Part shown: positions 1 to 10,205 of the stretch, in pieces | How positions within the stretch are numbered: the stretch's first letter is position 1 | How the letters are laid out: each line of letters starts with the position of its first letter | Assembly: GCA_015654615.1 (NCBI GenBank) | Contig: JAATGN010000298.1 | Coordinates: 1-40,787 of the forward strand | DNA length: 40,787 bases | Source of the DNA: Rhodospirillales bacterium | GTDB lineage: Bacteria > Pseudomonadota > Alphaproteobacteria > Rhodospirillales > Magnetospirillaceae | Reading direction: 5' to 3' | The notes under the pieces: generated by a model | What the model saw: only the letters and a program-made list of their open reading frames with translations | Databases searched by the model: none | Told to the model about the DNA's origin: nothing | Position numbers and translations under genes: made by a program

Positions 1-390
1 GTGAAGCTGCCGACCTTCATCAGCAGCACCTTCAATTACCTCGGCAGCATGACGACACCGCTGGCCATGCTGTTCATCGGCATCGCGATCTATATCGCCA
101 ACCTGCGCAAGGTCCGCATCTCCACCGACATGGCCGTCCTGATCGCCGCCCGCTTCCTCATCGCGCCCGCCGTGGCCCTTACCGCCTGCTATTTTTTCCC
201 GGTTCCGGAACTGATGCGGAAGGTTTTCATCATCGAAGCCGCCATGCCGGTGATGACCCAGGTCTCCATCGCCGCCCGCGCCTACAAGGCCGACGCCAAT
301 TATGTGGCCGTGATGACGGCCCTGACGACGGTGCTCTCGCTCATCACCATCCCGCTCTACTTCATCCTTCTGACCTTCGGAATTCTCTGA
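1..390 (+). CDS. AEC (auxin efflux carrier) family transporter, C-terminal part
   Basis: This is an inner-membrane permease fragment. The 129 visible residues contain four to five hydrophobic segments, and the stretch around 'AAMPVMTQVSIAARAY' followed by a final hydrophobic helix is typical of the C-terminal half of AEC/Mem_trans carriers, which usually have about 300 residues. The reading frame is open to the first base of the window, so the GTG at position 1 is probably not the true start and the gene continues to the left. Family members carry small organic acids or amphipathic anions; the substrate here cannot be told. It is followed by a chemoreceptor on the same strand after 86 bases with no obvious terminator. 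Confidence 0.75.
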   Translation: MKLPTFISSTFNYLGSMTTPLAMLFIGIAIYIANLRKVRISTDMAVLIAARFLIAPAVALTACYFFPVPELMRKVFIIEAAMPVMTQVSIAARAYKADANYVAVMTALTTVLSLITIPLYFILLTFGIL

Positions 391-476
391 ATTCGCAAGA
401 AGAGGATTCGCGGAGATGCGCGAACATCCACGGGTCCCCTTCCTGAATCGCGCTCGCTCGAACAAGGACGACTGAG

Positions 477-2159
477 TTGTTGAAGAATGTCAGAATATCC
501 CGCAAGCTTTCCCTGCAGATCGGCCTGGCCGTCGCGGTCATGCTGAGCCTGGTCGGCTTCGACCTCTATAACCTTCGCCAGACCATGATCGACGAACGCA
601 AGGCCGCGGTCCGGCAACTCGTCGAGACCGCCGTTTCGATCGTCACGCATTATCAAAAGAAGGTCGAGGACGGCTCCCTGAGCGTCGCGGAGGCAAAGGA
701 ACGGGCCGGGACCGACCTGCGGTCCATCCGCTTCGACGACAATAACTACGTCTATGTCTTCAATACCAACGGCGTCACCGAATTCCACGGCGGCCGCAGG
801 GAATTGGAAGGCAGGAACCGCATCGACGAACAGGACGTCAATGGGGTGCGGAGCGTTCGCCTGCAGATCGAAAATGCGAAGCGCGGCGGAGGCTACACGG
901 TCTTCCACGCCCCCAAGAGCGGCGGCGGCGCCGTTTTCCCCAAATTGTCCTACGCCACGCTGTTCGCGCCCTGGGATTGGGTGGTCGGCGCCGGAATCTA
1001 TATCGACGACATCGACCAGGCCTTCCGCGACCGCGTCTTCTCGATGGCTTTCAAGATCGGCGGCGCCATCCTCGTCATGCTGCTCCTCGGCCACCGGATC
1101 AGCCGCGGCATCGCCCGTCCCATCACCACGCTGACCGGCACCATGCGCCGCCTGGCCGAACGGGACCTCGGCGTCGAGGTGGCCGACGTCGACCGCGGCG
1201 ACGAGATCGGCGGGATGGCGAGAACCGTCCAGATCTTCAAGGACAACGCGATTCAACTGGAGGACCTGCGCCAAGAGCAGGAGGCCGTCGCCGCCCGGAT
1301 GGCGGCGGAGCGCCAGCAGGCGTTTCGGCAGATGGCCGACGGTTTCGAGGCCAGCGTCATGGGCGTGGTGAACGTCGTCGCCTCCGCCGCCGACGACATG
1401 CATCGGACGGCCCAATCCATGTCGTCCATGGCCGGACAGGCGACGACCCAGGCGGAAACCGCGGCGACCGCGGCGACGGAGACGACCAGCAACGTCCAGA
1501 CCGTTGCCGCGGCGACGGACGAGCTGTCGTCGTCGATCGCCGAAATCAGCCGCCAGGTCACCGCCGCGGCCCGCATTTCGACCGAGGCTTCGCAGAACAT
1601 CACCCGGACCAACGCCCTGGTCCAAGGATTGGCCGACACGTCCGACCGTATCGGCAGCGTGGTGCAATTGATCAACGGCATCGCCAGCCAGACCAACCTG
1701 CTGGCCCTGAACGCCACCATCGAGGCGGCCAGGGCGGGAGAAGCCGGCAAGGGCTTCGCCGTGGTGGCGGGCGAGGTGAAAAGCCTGGCCAACCAGACCG
1801 GCCGAGCGACCGAGGAAATCACCGGACAGATCGCCGCGGTCCAGGCCGAGACCCGTCAAGCCGTCGACGCCATCCGCACGATCGGCACGGTGATCGCCCA
1901 GATACGCGAAATTTCCGCCGGGATCGCCTCAGCGGTCGAACAGCAGGGGTCCGCGACGCAGGAAATCGCCCGCAATATCCAGCAGGCGGCCGCCGGAACG
2001 CAAGAGGTGTCGCATCATATCGGCAATGTGTCGCAGTTGGCGGCCAGCACCGGTTCCGCCGCCGCCGGCGTCTCGACGGCAACCGGCGCCCTCGTCAGGA
2101 ACTCGGAACTGCTCCGGAGCGAAGTCACCAAATTCCTCGGCTCGGTCCGCGCCGGTTGA
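477..2159 (+). CDS. Methyl-accepting chemotaxis protein with single-Cache sensor
   Basis: A transmembrane chemoreceptor of 560 residues. Order seen: an N-terminal membrane helix (about 12-30), a periplasmic sensor of the sCache_2 type (about 35-175, with '[13 protein letters not shown]' and '[14 protein letters not shown]'), a second membrane helix (about 190-206), a HAMP domain (about 208-262) and a long methyl-accepting signalling domain. The conserved hairpin tip is visible as '[15 protein letters not shown]'. sCache_2 domains commonly bind small organic acids, but the ligand here is unknown. The start is a TTG preceded by AAGGA about 10 bases upstream; no better start lies close by. There is no C-terminal CheR/CheB tethering pentapeptide. 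It stands alone, without che genes nearby. Confidence 0.9.
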   Translation: MLKNVRISRKLSLQIGLAVAVMLSLVGFDLYNLRQTMIDERKAAVRQLVETAVSIVTHYQKKVEDGSLSVAEAKERAGTDLRSIRFDDNNYVYVFNTNGVTEFHGGRRELEGRNRIDEQDVNGVRSVRLQIENAKRGGGYTVFHAPKSGGGAVFPKLSYATLFAPWDWVVGAGIYIDDIDQAFRDRVFSMAFKIGGAILVMLLLGHRISRGIARPITTLTGTMRRLAERDLGVEVADVDRGDEIGGMARTVQIFKDNAIQLEDLRQEQEAVAARMAAERQQAFRQMADGFEASVMGVVNVVASAADDMHRTAQSMSSMAGQATTQAETAATAATETTSNVQTVAAATDELSSSIAEISRQVTAAARISTEASQNITRTNALVQGLADTSDRIGSVVQLINGIASQTNLLALNATIEAARAGEAGKGFAVVAGEVKSLANQTGRATEEITGQIAAVQAETRQAVDAIRTIGTVIAQIREISAGIASAVEQQGSATQEIARNIQQAAAGTQEVSHHIGNVSQLAASTGSAAAGVSTATGALVRNSELLRSEVTKFLGSVRAG

Positions 2160-2183
2160 CGACGGCAGGCACATGCCGACTTT

Positions 2184-2256
2184 GGTCGGTGGGGCGGGCC
2201 TCCGCGCCCGCCCGGCTCCGCCAGACGCGGGCAGAGACGCCCGCGCCACTGGGGGT
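2184..2256. repeat. GC-rich intergenic repeat (GCGGGCCTCCGCGCCCG type)
   Basis: This fills the gap between the convergent chemoreceptor and symporter genes. The unit GCGGGCCTCCGCGCCCG (2194-2210) is itself a short hairpin. It is followed by CGCGCCACTGGGG. The same 17-mer recurs at 28645-28661 followed by TCCCACTGGGG, with a one-base variant at 28612-28628, so this is a dispersed element. It may also help end transcription of the converging genes, but there is no T-run. Confidence 0.6.
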
Positions 2257-2262
2257 TGCGCC

Positions 2263-3279
2263 TCAGGCCATCTTCTCCGTTCCGGCCGCCGTCGCGGCGA
2301 CCGCCGGAACCGTCCGGGCGGCATAGCGCCGGGCGATGACGGCGCAGGCCATCAATTGGATTTGATGGAACAGCATCAGCGGCAAGACCATCAGACCGAC
2401 CGACGTTCCGGCGAACAGAATGTTCGCCATGGGAATCCCGCTGGCCAGACTTTTCTTCGAGCCGCAGAAAACGATGGCGATCTCGTCCTCCTTGTTGAAG
2501 CCGAGGCGGCGGCTCAGGAATGTCGTCGTCAGCAGCACGGCGCCCAGCAGGACGATATTGACGAGCAGCAGCAAGGCAAGATTGCCCAGAGCCAGCCGGT
2601 GCCAGATGCCGTGGACCACCCCGTCGCTGAAGGCGGTATAGACCACCAGAAGGATCGACCCCCGGTCGACGAATCCGAGAATGCGGCGGTTCCGCTCCAA
2701 CCACCGGCCGATCCACCGGCGCAGCACCTGTCCGGCGAAAAACGGAAGAAACAGCTGAATCGTGATATCGCGCAGGGCGTCGAGCGAAAATCCCTGTCCG
2801 TGGGCGCTCAAAAGGGCCCCGACCAGAAGCGGCGTCACCACGATGCCGGCCAGATTGGACAGGGACGCGCAGCACACCGCCGCCGGAACATTGCCCCGGG
2901 CGATCGAGGTGAAGGCGATCGAGGATTGGACGGTGGAGGGCAGCATGCTGAGAAAGACCAGACCCAGCGATAATTCCGGCGACAGCAGCGGCCGGGCCAG
3001 ATAGCCGATGCCCAGGCCGAGAGCCGGAAACAGAGCGAAGGTGCAGAGGAACACCGTCAGTTGAAGGCGCCAATGGGTGACGCCGGCCATCACGGATTCC
3101 CTGGACAGCCGTCCGCCGTAGAGAAAGAACAGCAAGGCGATGGCCCAGTTGGTGACGGTGCCCATCACCACGGCGCCCTGGCCATGACAGGGCAGAACCG
3201 AGGCGAGCGCGACCATCCCGACGATCGCGACGATATAGGGATCGACCTTGAGACGAGCCATAAGGGACGTGCCAGCCAT
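2263..3279 (-). CDS. SBF-like (bile acid:sodium symporter-like) membrane transporter
   Basis: A 338-residue inner-membrane protein with about nine to ten hydrophobic segments, matching the SBF_like branch (PF13593) of the bile acid/Na+ symporter superfamily. Motifs such as 'LPSTVQSSIAFTSIARGN' and 'FCGSKKSLASGIPMANILF' are the characteristic repeated broken-helix regions of this branch. I moved the start to the ATG at 3279 because AGGAG lies eight bases upstream and the added 24 residues in the longer ORF are cysteine-rich and not membrane-like. It is divergent from a LysR regulator across about 108 bases, which suggests that the regulator controls it. Substrate unknown; organic anions are the family norm. 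Confidence 0.85.
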   Translation of the reverse strand: MAGTSLMARLKVDPYIVAIVGMVALASVLPCHGQGAVVMGTVTNWAIALLFFLYGGRLSRESVMAGVTHWRLQLTVFLCTFALFPALGLGIGYLARPLLSPELSLGLVFLSMLPSTVQSSIAFTSIARGNVPAAVCCASLSNLAGIVVTPLLVGALLSAHGQGFSLDALRDITIQLFLPFFAGQVLRRWIGRWLERNRRILGFVDRGSILLVVYTAFSDGVVHGIWHRLALGNLALLLLVNIVLLGAVLLTTTFLSRRLGFNKEDEIAIVFCGSKKSLASGIPMANILFAGTSVGLMVLPLMLFHQIQLMACAVIARRYAARTVPAVAATAAGTEKMA

Positions 3280-3337
3280 AAAGAACTCCTCTTCGGCGTC
3301 AATTCCGCAATGTCGAATTTTTCTCGGCAATAAACAA

Positions 3338-3348
3338 TGGCAATGCCA
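3338..3348. promoter_or_regulatory. Possible LysR operator, TGGCAATGCCA
   Basis: An 11-bp perfect palindrome TGGCAATGCCA sits in the AT-rich divergent gap between the SBF-like transporter and the LysR gene. Location and symmetry fit a LysR-type binding site, but no exact repeat of it is seen nearby. Confidence 0.3.
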
Positions 3349-3387
3349 CAATTAACAGTTATTTTAATTTCGAATGACAGGTGCCGC

Positions 3388-4239
3388 GTGTTCGATATCG
3401 TCCTGCTCAAAAGCTTCCTCGCGGTCGTCCAAACGCGCCATTTCACCGAAGCGGGAAAGCGCCTGGGCCTCAGTCAATCGACGGTCAGCCAGCACATTCG
3501 CAAGCTCGAGGCGGCGGCCGGACGGCAGTTGCTGCTGCGCGACACCCACAAGGTGGTGCTGACCACCGACGGCGAGGCGATGGCCGGATTCGCCCGCGGC
3601 ATTCTGGAGACCCACGACCGCGCCGAGCGCTATTTCACCGGCTCGGAACTGCGCGGGCGTCTGCGCTTCGGCGTCGGCGACGATCTGGTGCTGACCCGCT
3701 TGCCGGAGATCCTGCGCGACTTCGTCCGGGCCAACCCTTTCATCGATCTGGAATTCACCGTCGGACTGAGCGCCTATCTGTACGAGAGGCTGGATGCCGG
3801 GGATCTCGATCTGGTCTTCGCCAAACGGCGCAAGGGCGAGGACCGCGGTCGGCTGATCCGCCGGGAAATGCTCACCTGGGTCGGCTGCAAAGGATTCCAC
3901 GTCGAACCGGGCCAGCCGATTCCGCTGATCCTCTACCATTCCCCCAGCGTCACCCGCGACCAGACGATGGAGACCTTGGAGCGGGCCGGCCTGGCGTGGC
4001 GGGTCGCCTGCACCAGCGGCAGCTTCAGCGGCCTGATGGCGGCGACCCTGGCCGGGCTGGGCGTCACGGCTCAGGCCAAACCGTTCGTTCCGGCCGCCCT
4101 CGAGGATGTCTCCAGTCTGCTGCACCTTCCCGACCTGGGCGAAGTGGAATTCGTCGTCGTGGAGCGCAAGTCGGGCAGCAGCGGACCGACCCGCGCGCTG
4201 GCCGCGGCCATCCAGGCCAACAGCGACCGGCTGCATTGA
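3388..4239 (+). CDS. LysR-family transcriptional regulator
   Basis: A 283-residue LysR-type regulator. The N-terminal winged helix-turn-helix is clear ('RLGLSQSTVSQHIRKLEAAAGRQLLLRD', residues about 20-50), followed by the periplasmic-binding-like LysR substrate domain. I chose the GTG at 3388 because family members begin right at 'FDIVLLKSFLAVV' and the upstream 17 residues look non-coding. It is divergent from the SBF-like symporter, so the likely target is that transporter gene. The effector is not predictable from the sequence. Confidence 0.88.
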   Translation: MFDIVLLKSFLAVVQTRHFTEAGKRLGLSQSTVSQHIRKLEAAAGRQLLLRDTHKVVLTTDGEAMAGFARGILETHDRAERYFTGSELRGRLRFGVGDDLVLTRLPEILRDFVRANPFIDLEFTVGLSAYLYERLDAGDLDLVFAKRRKGEDRGRLIRREMLTWVGCKGFHVEPGQPIPLILYHSPSVTRDQTMETLERAGLAWRVACTSGSFSGLMAATLAGLGVTAQAKPFVPAALEDVSSLLHLPDLGEVEFVVVERKSGSSGPTRALAAAIQANSDRLH

Positions 4240-4245
4240 GAGCCC

Positions 4246-4283
4246 ACGCCGGACGATGAGGAACGGTCCATGCGGTCCGGCGT
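4246..4283. terminator. Hairpin between converging LysR and methyltransferase genes
   Basis: ACGCCGGAC (4246-4254) pairs with GTCCGGCGT (4275-4283) around a 20-base loop. It lies just past the LysR stop and before the end of the opposing methyltransferase gene. There is only a short pyrimidine-rich stretch after it, so its terminator role is uncertain. Confidence 0.35.
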
Positions 4284-4297
4284 CGTCCTGTTTCTCG

Positions 4298-4852
4298 TCA
4301 GGAAAGGCGAACGGGTTCGTCGGTCCGCATCGCGCAGATCCGCTGGACGACCCGGGGACCGGTCGGCCGCTGCTCGATCCCGGCCTCGTAGGCCAGGACC
4401 TGCAACCGCCCGCCGACCGCCGCCAGCAACTCTCCGGGCAGCAGCAAATGGTCGGGATTGCGCGGCCGGTCATAACGCTCGTTGCCTTTTGCGAAGGTTT
4501 CGTAGAGGAAGATCCCGCCCGGCGCCACCGCATCGATCAATCGGGCCATCAGGGGCCGAAACAGATAATTCGCCACGACGACGGCGTCGAAAGCCCGCCC
4601 GGCCAAAGGCCAGGGCAGGCCGATTTCCAGGTCGGCCGCGATGATTTCCGCCTTTCCGGCCAGATCGGCCACCGACGAGACGTCCCGATCGAGACAGGTC
4701 ACCCGCGCGCCGCTTTTCAGGAAAAGCCGGCCGTGACGGCCGCCGCCGCAGGCCAGATCGAGAACCCTGCCGCCGGCCGGCAGCAGGGGGGCAAACCTTT
4801 CGATCCAACGGCTGGGCTCATTGGAGCGGCGATGCGGATCAAATGGCGGCAT
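4298..4852 (-). CDS. Class I SAM-dependent methyltransferase (TehB-like)
   Basis: A 184-residue Rossmann methyltransferase. The SAM-binding motif I is 'RVLDLACGGGRHG' (about 29-41), motif II contains 'VTCLDRD', and a 'FDAVVVANYLFRPL' motif IV follows. Size and sequence resemble the small tellurite-resistance-like/thiopurine-like methyltransferases, but the substrate cannot be inferred. The start overlaps the end of the upstream SDR gene by 14 bases, which indicates one transcript and probable translational coupling. Confidence 0.82.
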   Translation of the reverse strand: MPPFDPHRRSNEPSRWIERFAPLLPAGGRVLDLACGGGRHGRLFLKSGARVTCLDRDVSSVADLAGKAEIIAADLEIGLPWPLAGRAFDAVVVANYLFRPLMARLIDAVAPGGIFLYETFAKGNERYDRPRNPDHLLLPGELLAAVGGRLQVLAYEAGIEQRPTGPRVVQRICAMRTDEPVRLS

Positions 4853-6287
4853 GACACTTTGTCTCTTCGTCCTGTTCGGCCCGACGAACGATCTCGCGGA
4901 TCAGACCGCGAAAAAGCACCTTGTGAATCGGCAGCAAGGCATTCCAATAGGTTATACCCGCCACGCCGGCCGGATGAAAATGGGCCGTCACGCTGATCAG
5001 GCGCCTTCCCCCGGCCAAGTCCTGTATTTCCAATTCGAAGGTCGCCGAGCCGGGAATGCGCATTTCGGCAAGAAGCGTCAGCCGCTTGCCGGGGTCCACG
5101 CCGATCACCCGCCAGAAATCGAGGGCGTCCCCCACGGCCAGGACACCGCCGGCCGGCCGGCCGCGCCGCATGCCGACGCCACCGACCAGCAAATCGAAAA
5201 AACCGCGCATCTGCCATAGGACATCGAGGAAATAATAGCCGTTGTCGCCGCCGATGCCGTCGACCTGCCGCCACAGGGCCGCCGCCGAGGCGTCGGTTTC
5301 CCCCTCCGCCCGCAAATGCTTGGCATAGAAGCCGAAATCCGGCCTGTTCTGCCGATGCAGCATGGAGCCTTCGACCCAGCGGGGCCTTTCGTCGGCGGTC
5401 CGCTCGGCGTGAAGAGCCGCCTCGACCGCGGCCCGGTAAGGTTTGAGCGGCAGAGGAATCAGCCGGCGAAGCGCCTGGTCGTCGACCAGGAGATCGTGCT
5501 CGAGCCCGCCGATCAGGGCCCGGGCGACATTGGCCGGGACCGACGTCACCAACGTTATCCATAACGAGGACAGATGGGGCGACAGCAGCGGCAGCTGCAG
5601 AATCCGCGGATGCCGCCCGACCAGGGCGCCGAACTCCTTCATCATGTCGGCATAGGAAAGCGCGTCGGGGCCGCCGGCCTCGAAGATGGCGCCGGCGGCC
5701 TGGTCGATTTCGGGCAACCGCACCAGATAAGCCACGATATCGTCGAGGGCGATCGGCTGGGTGCGCGAACGCACCCAGCGTGGCGTCACCATCGCCGGCA
5801 GATGGAAGACCAGATCGCGAATCACCTCGAAAGCGGCCGACCCCGGTCCGATGATGATGCCCGCCCGCAATTCGGTCACGGCGACCGCCCCGGCCCGCAG
5901 GAGAGCCCCGGTCTCGCGGCGCGACTCGAGATGGATCGAGCTTCCGGTCGCCGGCTGCAGCGCCCCCAGATAGACGATCCGCCCGAGACCGGCCGCCGCC
6001 GCCGCCTCTCGGAAATTGACCGCGGCCTGCCGGTCCAATTCCGGAAAATTCGCCCCCTCCGCCATGGAATGGACCAGATAATAGGCCACGTCGGCATCGG
6101 CCAGGGCGGCCGGCAGGCTGTCCGGCTGCAGGGCATCGGCCTTGACGCAGGCGACGTCGCTCCACCCGCGGGCCTCCAAAGCCTCCAGACGCCGGCCGAC
6201 CGCGCGGACCCGATGCCCGGCCGCCTGCAGGGCCGGCACCAGATTGGTTCCCACGTAGCCCGTGGCCCCGAACACGACGGCTCGCAT
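4839..6287 (-). CDS. NAD(P)-binding SDR-like protein with C-terminal DUF2867 domain
   Basis: A 482-residue two-domain protein. The N-terminal half is an atypical short-chain dehydrogenase/NmrA-like Rossmann domain starting with 'VVFGATGYVGTNLVPAL' (GxxGxxG motif, residues 6-16). The C-terminal half, from about 330, matches DUF2867, a START-like region ending in 'PIHKVLFRGLIREIVRRAE'. Proteins of this build are common in proteobacteria, but no reaction is established. The ATG at 6287 has AGGA seven bases upstream. It leads a two-gene unit with the overlapping methyltransferase. Confidence 0.83.
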   Translation of the reverse strand: MRAVVFGATGYVGTNLVPALQAAGHRVRAVGRRLEALEARGWSDVACVKADALQPDSLPAALADADVAYYLVHSMAEGANFPELDRQAAVNFREAAAAAGLGRIVYLGALQPATGSSIHLESRRETGALLRAGAVAVTELRAGIIIGPGSAAFEVIRDLVFHLPAMVTPRWVRSRTQPIALDDIVAYLVRLPEIDQAAGAIFEAGGPDALSYADMMKEFGALVGRHPRILQLPLLSPHLSSLWITLVTSVPANVARALIGGLEHDLLVDDQALRRLIPLPLKPYRAAVEAALHAERTADERPRWVEGSMLHRQNRPDFGFYAKHLRAEGETDASAAALWRQVDGIGGDNGYYFLDVLWQMRGFFDLLVGGVGMRRGRPAGGVLAVGDALDFWRVIGVDPGKRLTLLAEMRIPGSATFELEIQDLAGGRRLISVTAHFHPAGVAGITYWNALLPIHKVLFRGLIREIVRRAEQDEETKCHAAI

Positions 6288-6945
6288 GACGGCGTCCTTT
6301 CACTCACAACGCGAAAGCGAGAGTTGCATATCGCCGCAAGACGTCAAGCCATTCGACCTGGTCCCGGCGGCTCTCATGACGATGGGACGCCCCTTCCCCT
6401 TGTGGGGAGGGCCGCGCAAATATAAAATACGCTCAATATATCAATCTCTTGCCTCTCTCGCGCGTAAGTGGGGCATACCCCCGGGCCCGCAGATGCGGCA
6501 ATTCCCAAAGTCGTCATGCCCGTGCTTGATCCACGACTGTCCGGCCATGACGGAAAGAGAAATTGCCGCACCTTGCGTGCCCGGGATTTTGCCCCTCCCT
6601 CTGCCGCCTGGCGGCAGAGGGAGGGGGAGAAGAAGCGCCGAGCCGGGGTCCTGCTCTGCGAAATGGTCAAGGGACAAGTCTTTTGTTCTGCATTATTTTT
6701 CAGCAATTGACATCACTGCCCTGGAAATGGGCATATCTTATGGCTAAGTTGTGAAGACACGGGAACGCGCGGGCTGGGGAGTCCCGACGACAGGAGGTCA
6801 GGTCCCGAGGTGACAGAGAGAGCGACACACCTTATCTTTGAACGAAACGCGCGCGGCGGCCGGTGCTGCGTCGAGAAAACAAGAACGATGGGGGAGTACG
6901 GCCGTCTTGATCCGTGCAGACTGGAGATGGTGAGGGAAGACCCCC
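6288..6945. other. 658-bp repeat-rich gap upstream of nifA
   Basis: No gene is supported; the short ORFs in the track here are read-throughs of repeats. It holds an inverted pair TGCGGCAATT (6494-6503)/AATTGCCGCA (6561-6570) around a CGTCATGCCCG...CATGACGG core, and the long GC palindrome listed separately. The last 200 bases must contain the nifA promoter, but I find neither a -24/-12 element nor a convincing -35/-10 pair there. Confidence 0.6.
6592..6626. repeat. Perfect 17-bp inverted repeat with one-base centre
   Basis: CCCCTCCCTCTGCCGCC is followed by T and then its exact reverse complement, giving a 35-base near-perfect palindrome. It is a dispersed-repeat type; a weaker relative CCCCTCGCCCGC...GCGGGAGAGGGG lies near 40471. 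Confidence 0.75.
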
Positions 6946-8598
<1,653 letters not shown>

Positions 8599-8651
8599 CC
8601 GGCCATGGGGGCGCGCCGCCGGTCCGGACATCTGCGGCGCGGGTAGGATAT

Positions 8652-8821
8652 CAAGCAACACGGACGGACACGGACAGCCACGGATGGCACGGACGAGCGC
8701 CGCAGGCATGCCCCTCTTCTCCAACCGAATACGGGGGGTGAAGATAGGGAAGAATGCCTGCGGCGCTTTTTCTTAAAATCCGTGTTCGTCCGTGGCTGTC
8801 CGGATCCGTCCGTGTTGCTCA
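8652..8821. repeat. Nested inverted repeat (ACGGACGG/CCGTCCGT type) between nifA and draT
   Basis: The outer arms are about 34-42 bases (AGCAACACGGACGGA... against ...TCCGTCCGTGTTGCT, nearly complementary). The inner arms are GCGCCGCAGGCAT (8698-8710) and ATGCCTGCGGCGC (8754-8766). It fills the 257-bp gap between convergent nifA and draT and could act as a bidirectional transcription stop. A part copy (CCGTGTTCATCCGTGTTGCTCAA) lies at 28559-28581. Read as protein it gives the 'NTDGHGQPR' string seen in several spurious ORFs. Confidence 0.75.
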
Positions 8822-8855
8822 AAGCCCTCCGGCACCCCGAAACGCTTCGCCCTCG

Positions 8856-9701
8856 CTAAAAATAACTGGCGCTGACCAGATAGTCGCCGCCGATCACCAG
8901 GCATTCGCCTTCGCCCTTCAGGGGATGGATGGGCAGCAGATGGTTGAAGAAGACGATCTTCACCTTGGGCACCAGGACGGTCAGGATGGTATCGCCGAAA
9001 CAGTCGGCGACCTCGCGGTCGGTGCTGAAGGAGGCGAGATTGTTGAGACGCATCACCACGGTCTTCTTGTCGATGCGATGGACGACCTGATGTTCGTCGA
9101 ACGAATTGACGCCGCGGTAGAGCGTCATCTGCGCCTGTTCGGGAGCGCCGAAGCGCTCGAAAATCCATTGGCAGAATTCATAGAGCATATCGAGCTGGGT
9201 ATAGATCGAATTGTTGTGGAAACGGCTCGACATTTTCTCCGACACATAGGCCATCCAGGCCTGTGAGGAAAAGCGGGTGATGACCTCCTTGTGATAAGTC
9301 GGGAAAAGGCCGAAGCGGCTTTCCACCCAGCCCTTCAGCACAGCCCCTTCGGGAGCGTTCGAATCATACCCCCACCCTTTCAGCAGACGCAGAAAACTGG
9401 CGCGATAATGACGCACCGCATGCTTGCCGTTGGCTTGCTCGGTCCGCTCGCGATCCTGCTGTTCGGGATCGATCCCGAACATCGCCATCATATATTTGTA
9501 GAAGGCCTCGCCGGCCTCTTCCTGGCTTTCGGCCTGCGACAGCATTTCGAACAGGCTGGGGTTCATCTCGCGCAGGCCCGAGATATGCAGCGGCACCGGA
9601 TGCGCATTGAAGGCCGTGCTGGCCAGCAGATCGGTGGGCATCCCCACCAGATTGGTGCTATGCCCAAGCCGACGGGGTTCCGTCTCCTCTTCGATGCGCA
9701 C
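8856..9701 (-). CDS. draT: Dinitrogenase reductase ADP-ribosyltransferase DraT
   Basis: DraT switches nitrogenase off by ADP-ribosylating an arginine of the Fe protein (NifH) when ammonium or darkness/energy stress appears. The protein shows the family start 'RLGHSTNLVG', 'NAHPVPLHISGLREMNPSLFEML', the 'LYRGVNSF' arginine, 'ASFSTDREVADCFGD', and the catalytic-type 'GEGECLVIGGDY' near the C-terminus. Length is about 280 residues, as usual. The ORF opens at TTG 9731 and has ATG 9716, but GTG 9701 has AGGGGG six bases upstream, so I prefer it; the start stays uncertain. It lies 113 bases after nifW, and no draG partner is present in the window. Confidence 0.93.
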   Translation of the reverse strand: MRIEEETEPRRLGHSTNLVGMPTDLLASTAFNAHPVPLHISGLREMNPSLFEMLSQAESQEEAGEAFYKYMMAMFGIDPEQQDRERTEQANGKHAVRHYRASFLRLLKGWGYDSNAPEGAVLKGWVESRFGLFPTYHKEVITRFSSQAWMAYVSEKMSSRFHNNSIYTQLDMLYEFCQWIFERFGAPEQAQMTLYRGVNSFDEHQVVHRIDKKTVVMRLNNLASFSTDREVADCFGDTILTVLVPKVKIVFFNHLLPIHPLKGEGECLVIGGDYLVSASYF

Positions 9702-9784
9702 GAACGTCCCCCTCATCTTGCTTTTGAGCAAGATCTATACCTTAGGGACGGCTGATGATGGAACGATAATTGGTCGGGCCGGCG

Positions 9785-9814
9785 GCGAAGCGGCGAAACG
9801 ACTCGCCGCTTCGC
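9785..9814 (-). terminator. 12-bp stem hairpin directly after the nifW stop
   Basis: GCGAAGCGGCGA pairs exactly with TCGCCGCTTCGC around a six-base loop. It begins at the base after the nifW stop on the minus strand. There is no T-run behind it, so it may stabilise the nif transcript's 3' end or partly terminate before draT. Confidence 0.5.
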
Positions 9815-10147
9815 TCAGGACGTCTTGCGCGAAACCGCCGACAGCGGCACGAAATTGGCCTTCTTGCCGGCTTCCGCCCGCTGGAACACCTTGAAGACTT
9901 TCTCGGTGGCCGCATTGGACGTGACGAAATCGGCATAGGCATGCTCCAGGGCCTGGGTATAAGCCTGACTGAGGGCGGCCGAATCCGTTTGCTCGGACAA
10001 TTCCGCTTGGGCGATGTAATCGTGAAAGCGTTTCAGGATATGCAGCCGGTTCACCCGCACCACCTGAGGGTCGTAGGGCACCTTGAGAAAGTCGAGGAAT
10101 TCCTCGGCCGAGGACAATCCTGCCAATGTGTCGAGAAATTCACGCAT
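9815..10147 (-). CDS. nifW: Nitrogenase stabilizing/protective protein NifW
   Basis: A 110-residue NifW, a small cytoplasmic protein that associates with the MoFe protein and helps protect nitrogenase from oxygen. Visible family features are 'LAGLSSAEEFLDFLKVPYDPQVVRVNRLHILKRFHDYI' and the downstream helical part with 'EHAYADFVTSNAATEKVFKVF'. The longer ORF adds 27 arginine-rich residues with no family match; the ATG at 10147 has AGGAG seven bases upstream and is the right start. It is the fifth gene of the iscA-nifU-nifS-nifV-nifW unit, 58 bases after nifV. Confidence 0.93.
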   Translation of the reverse strand: MREFLDTLAGLSSAEEFLDFLKVPYDPQVVRVNRLHILKRFHDYIAQAELSEQTDSAALSQAYTQALEHAYADFVTSNAATEKVFKVFQRAEAGKKANFVPLSAVSRKTS

Positions 10148-10205
10148 CGATCGTCTCCTGCACGCGTTCTTCGGTCGATTTCGGCGGCACCGGCTTCGCG
10201 GGCCC

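Noticed and set aside
6701-6945. Search for a sigma54 promoter or NifA site before nifA
   Set aside because: No TGGCAC-N5-TTGC or TGT-N10-ACA arrangement was found in the 245 bases before the start.
8646-8821. Tandem ACGGACGGACACGGAC repeats considered as a CRISPR-like array
   Set aside because: No regular repeat-spacer structure; it is a single inverted-repeat unit with short internal redundancy.
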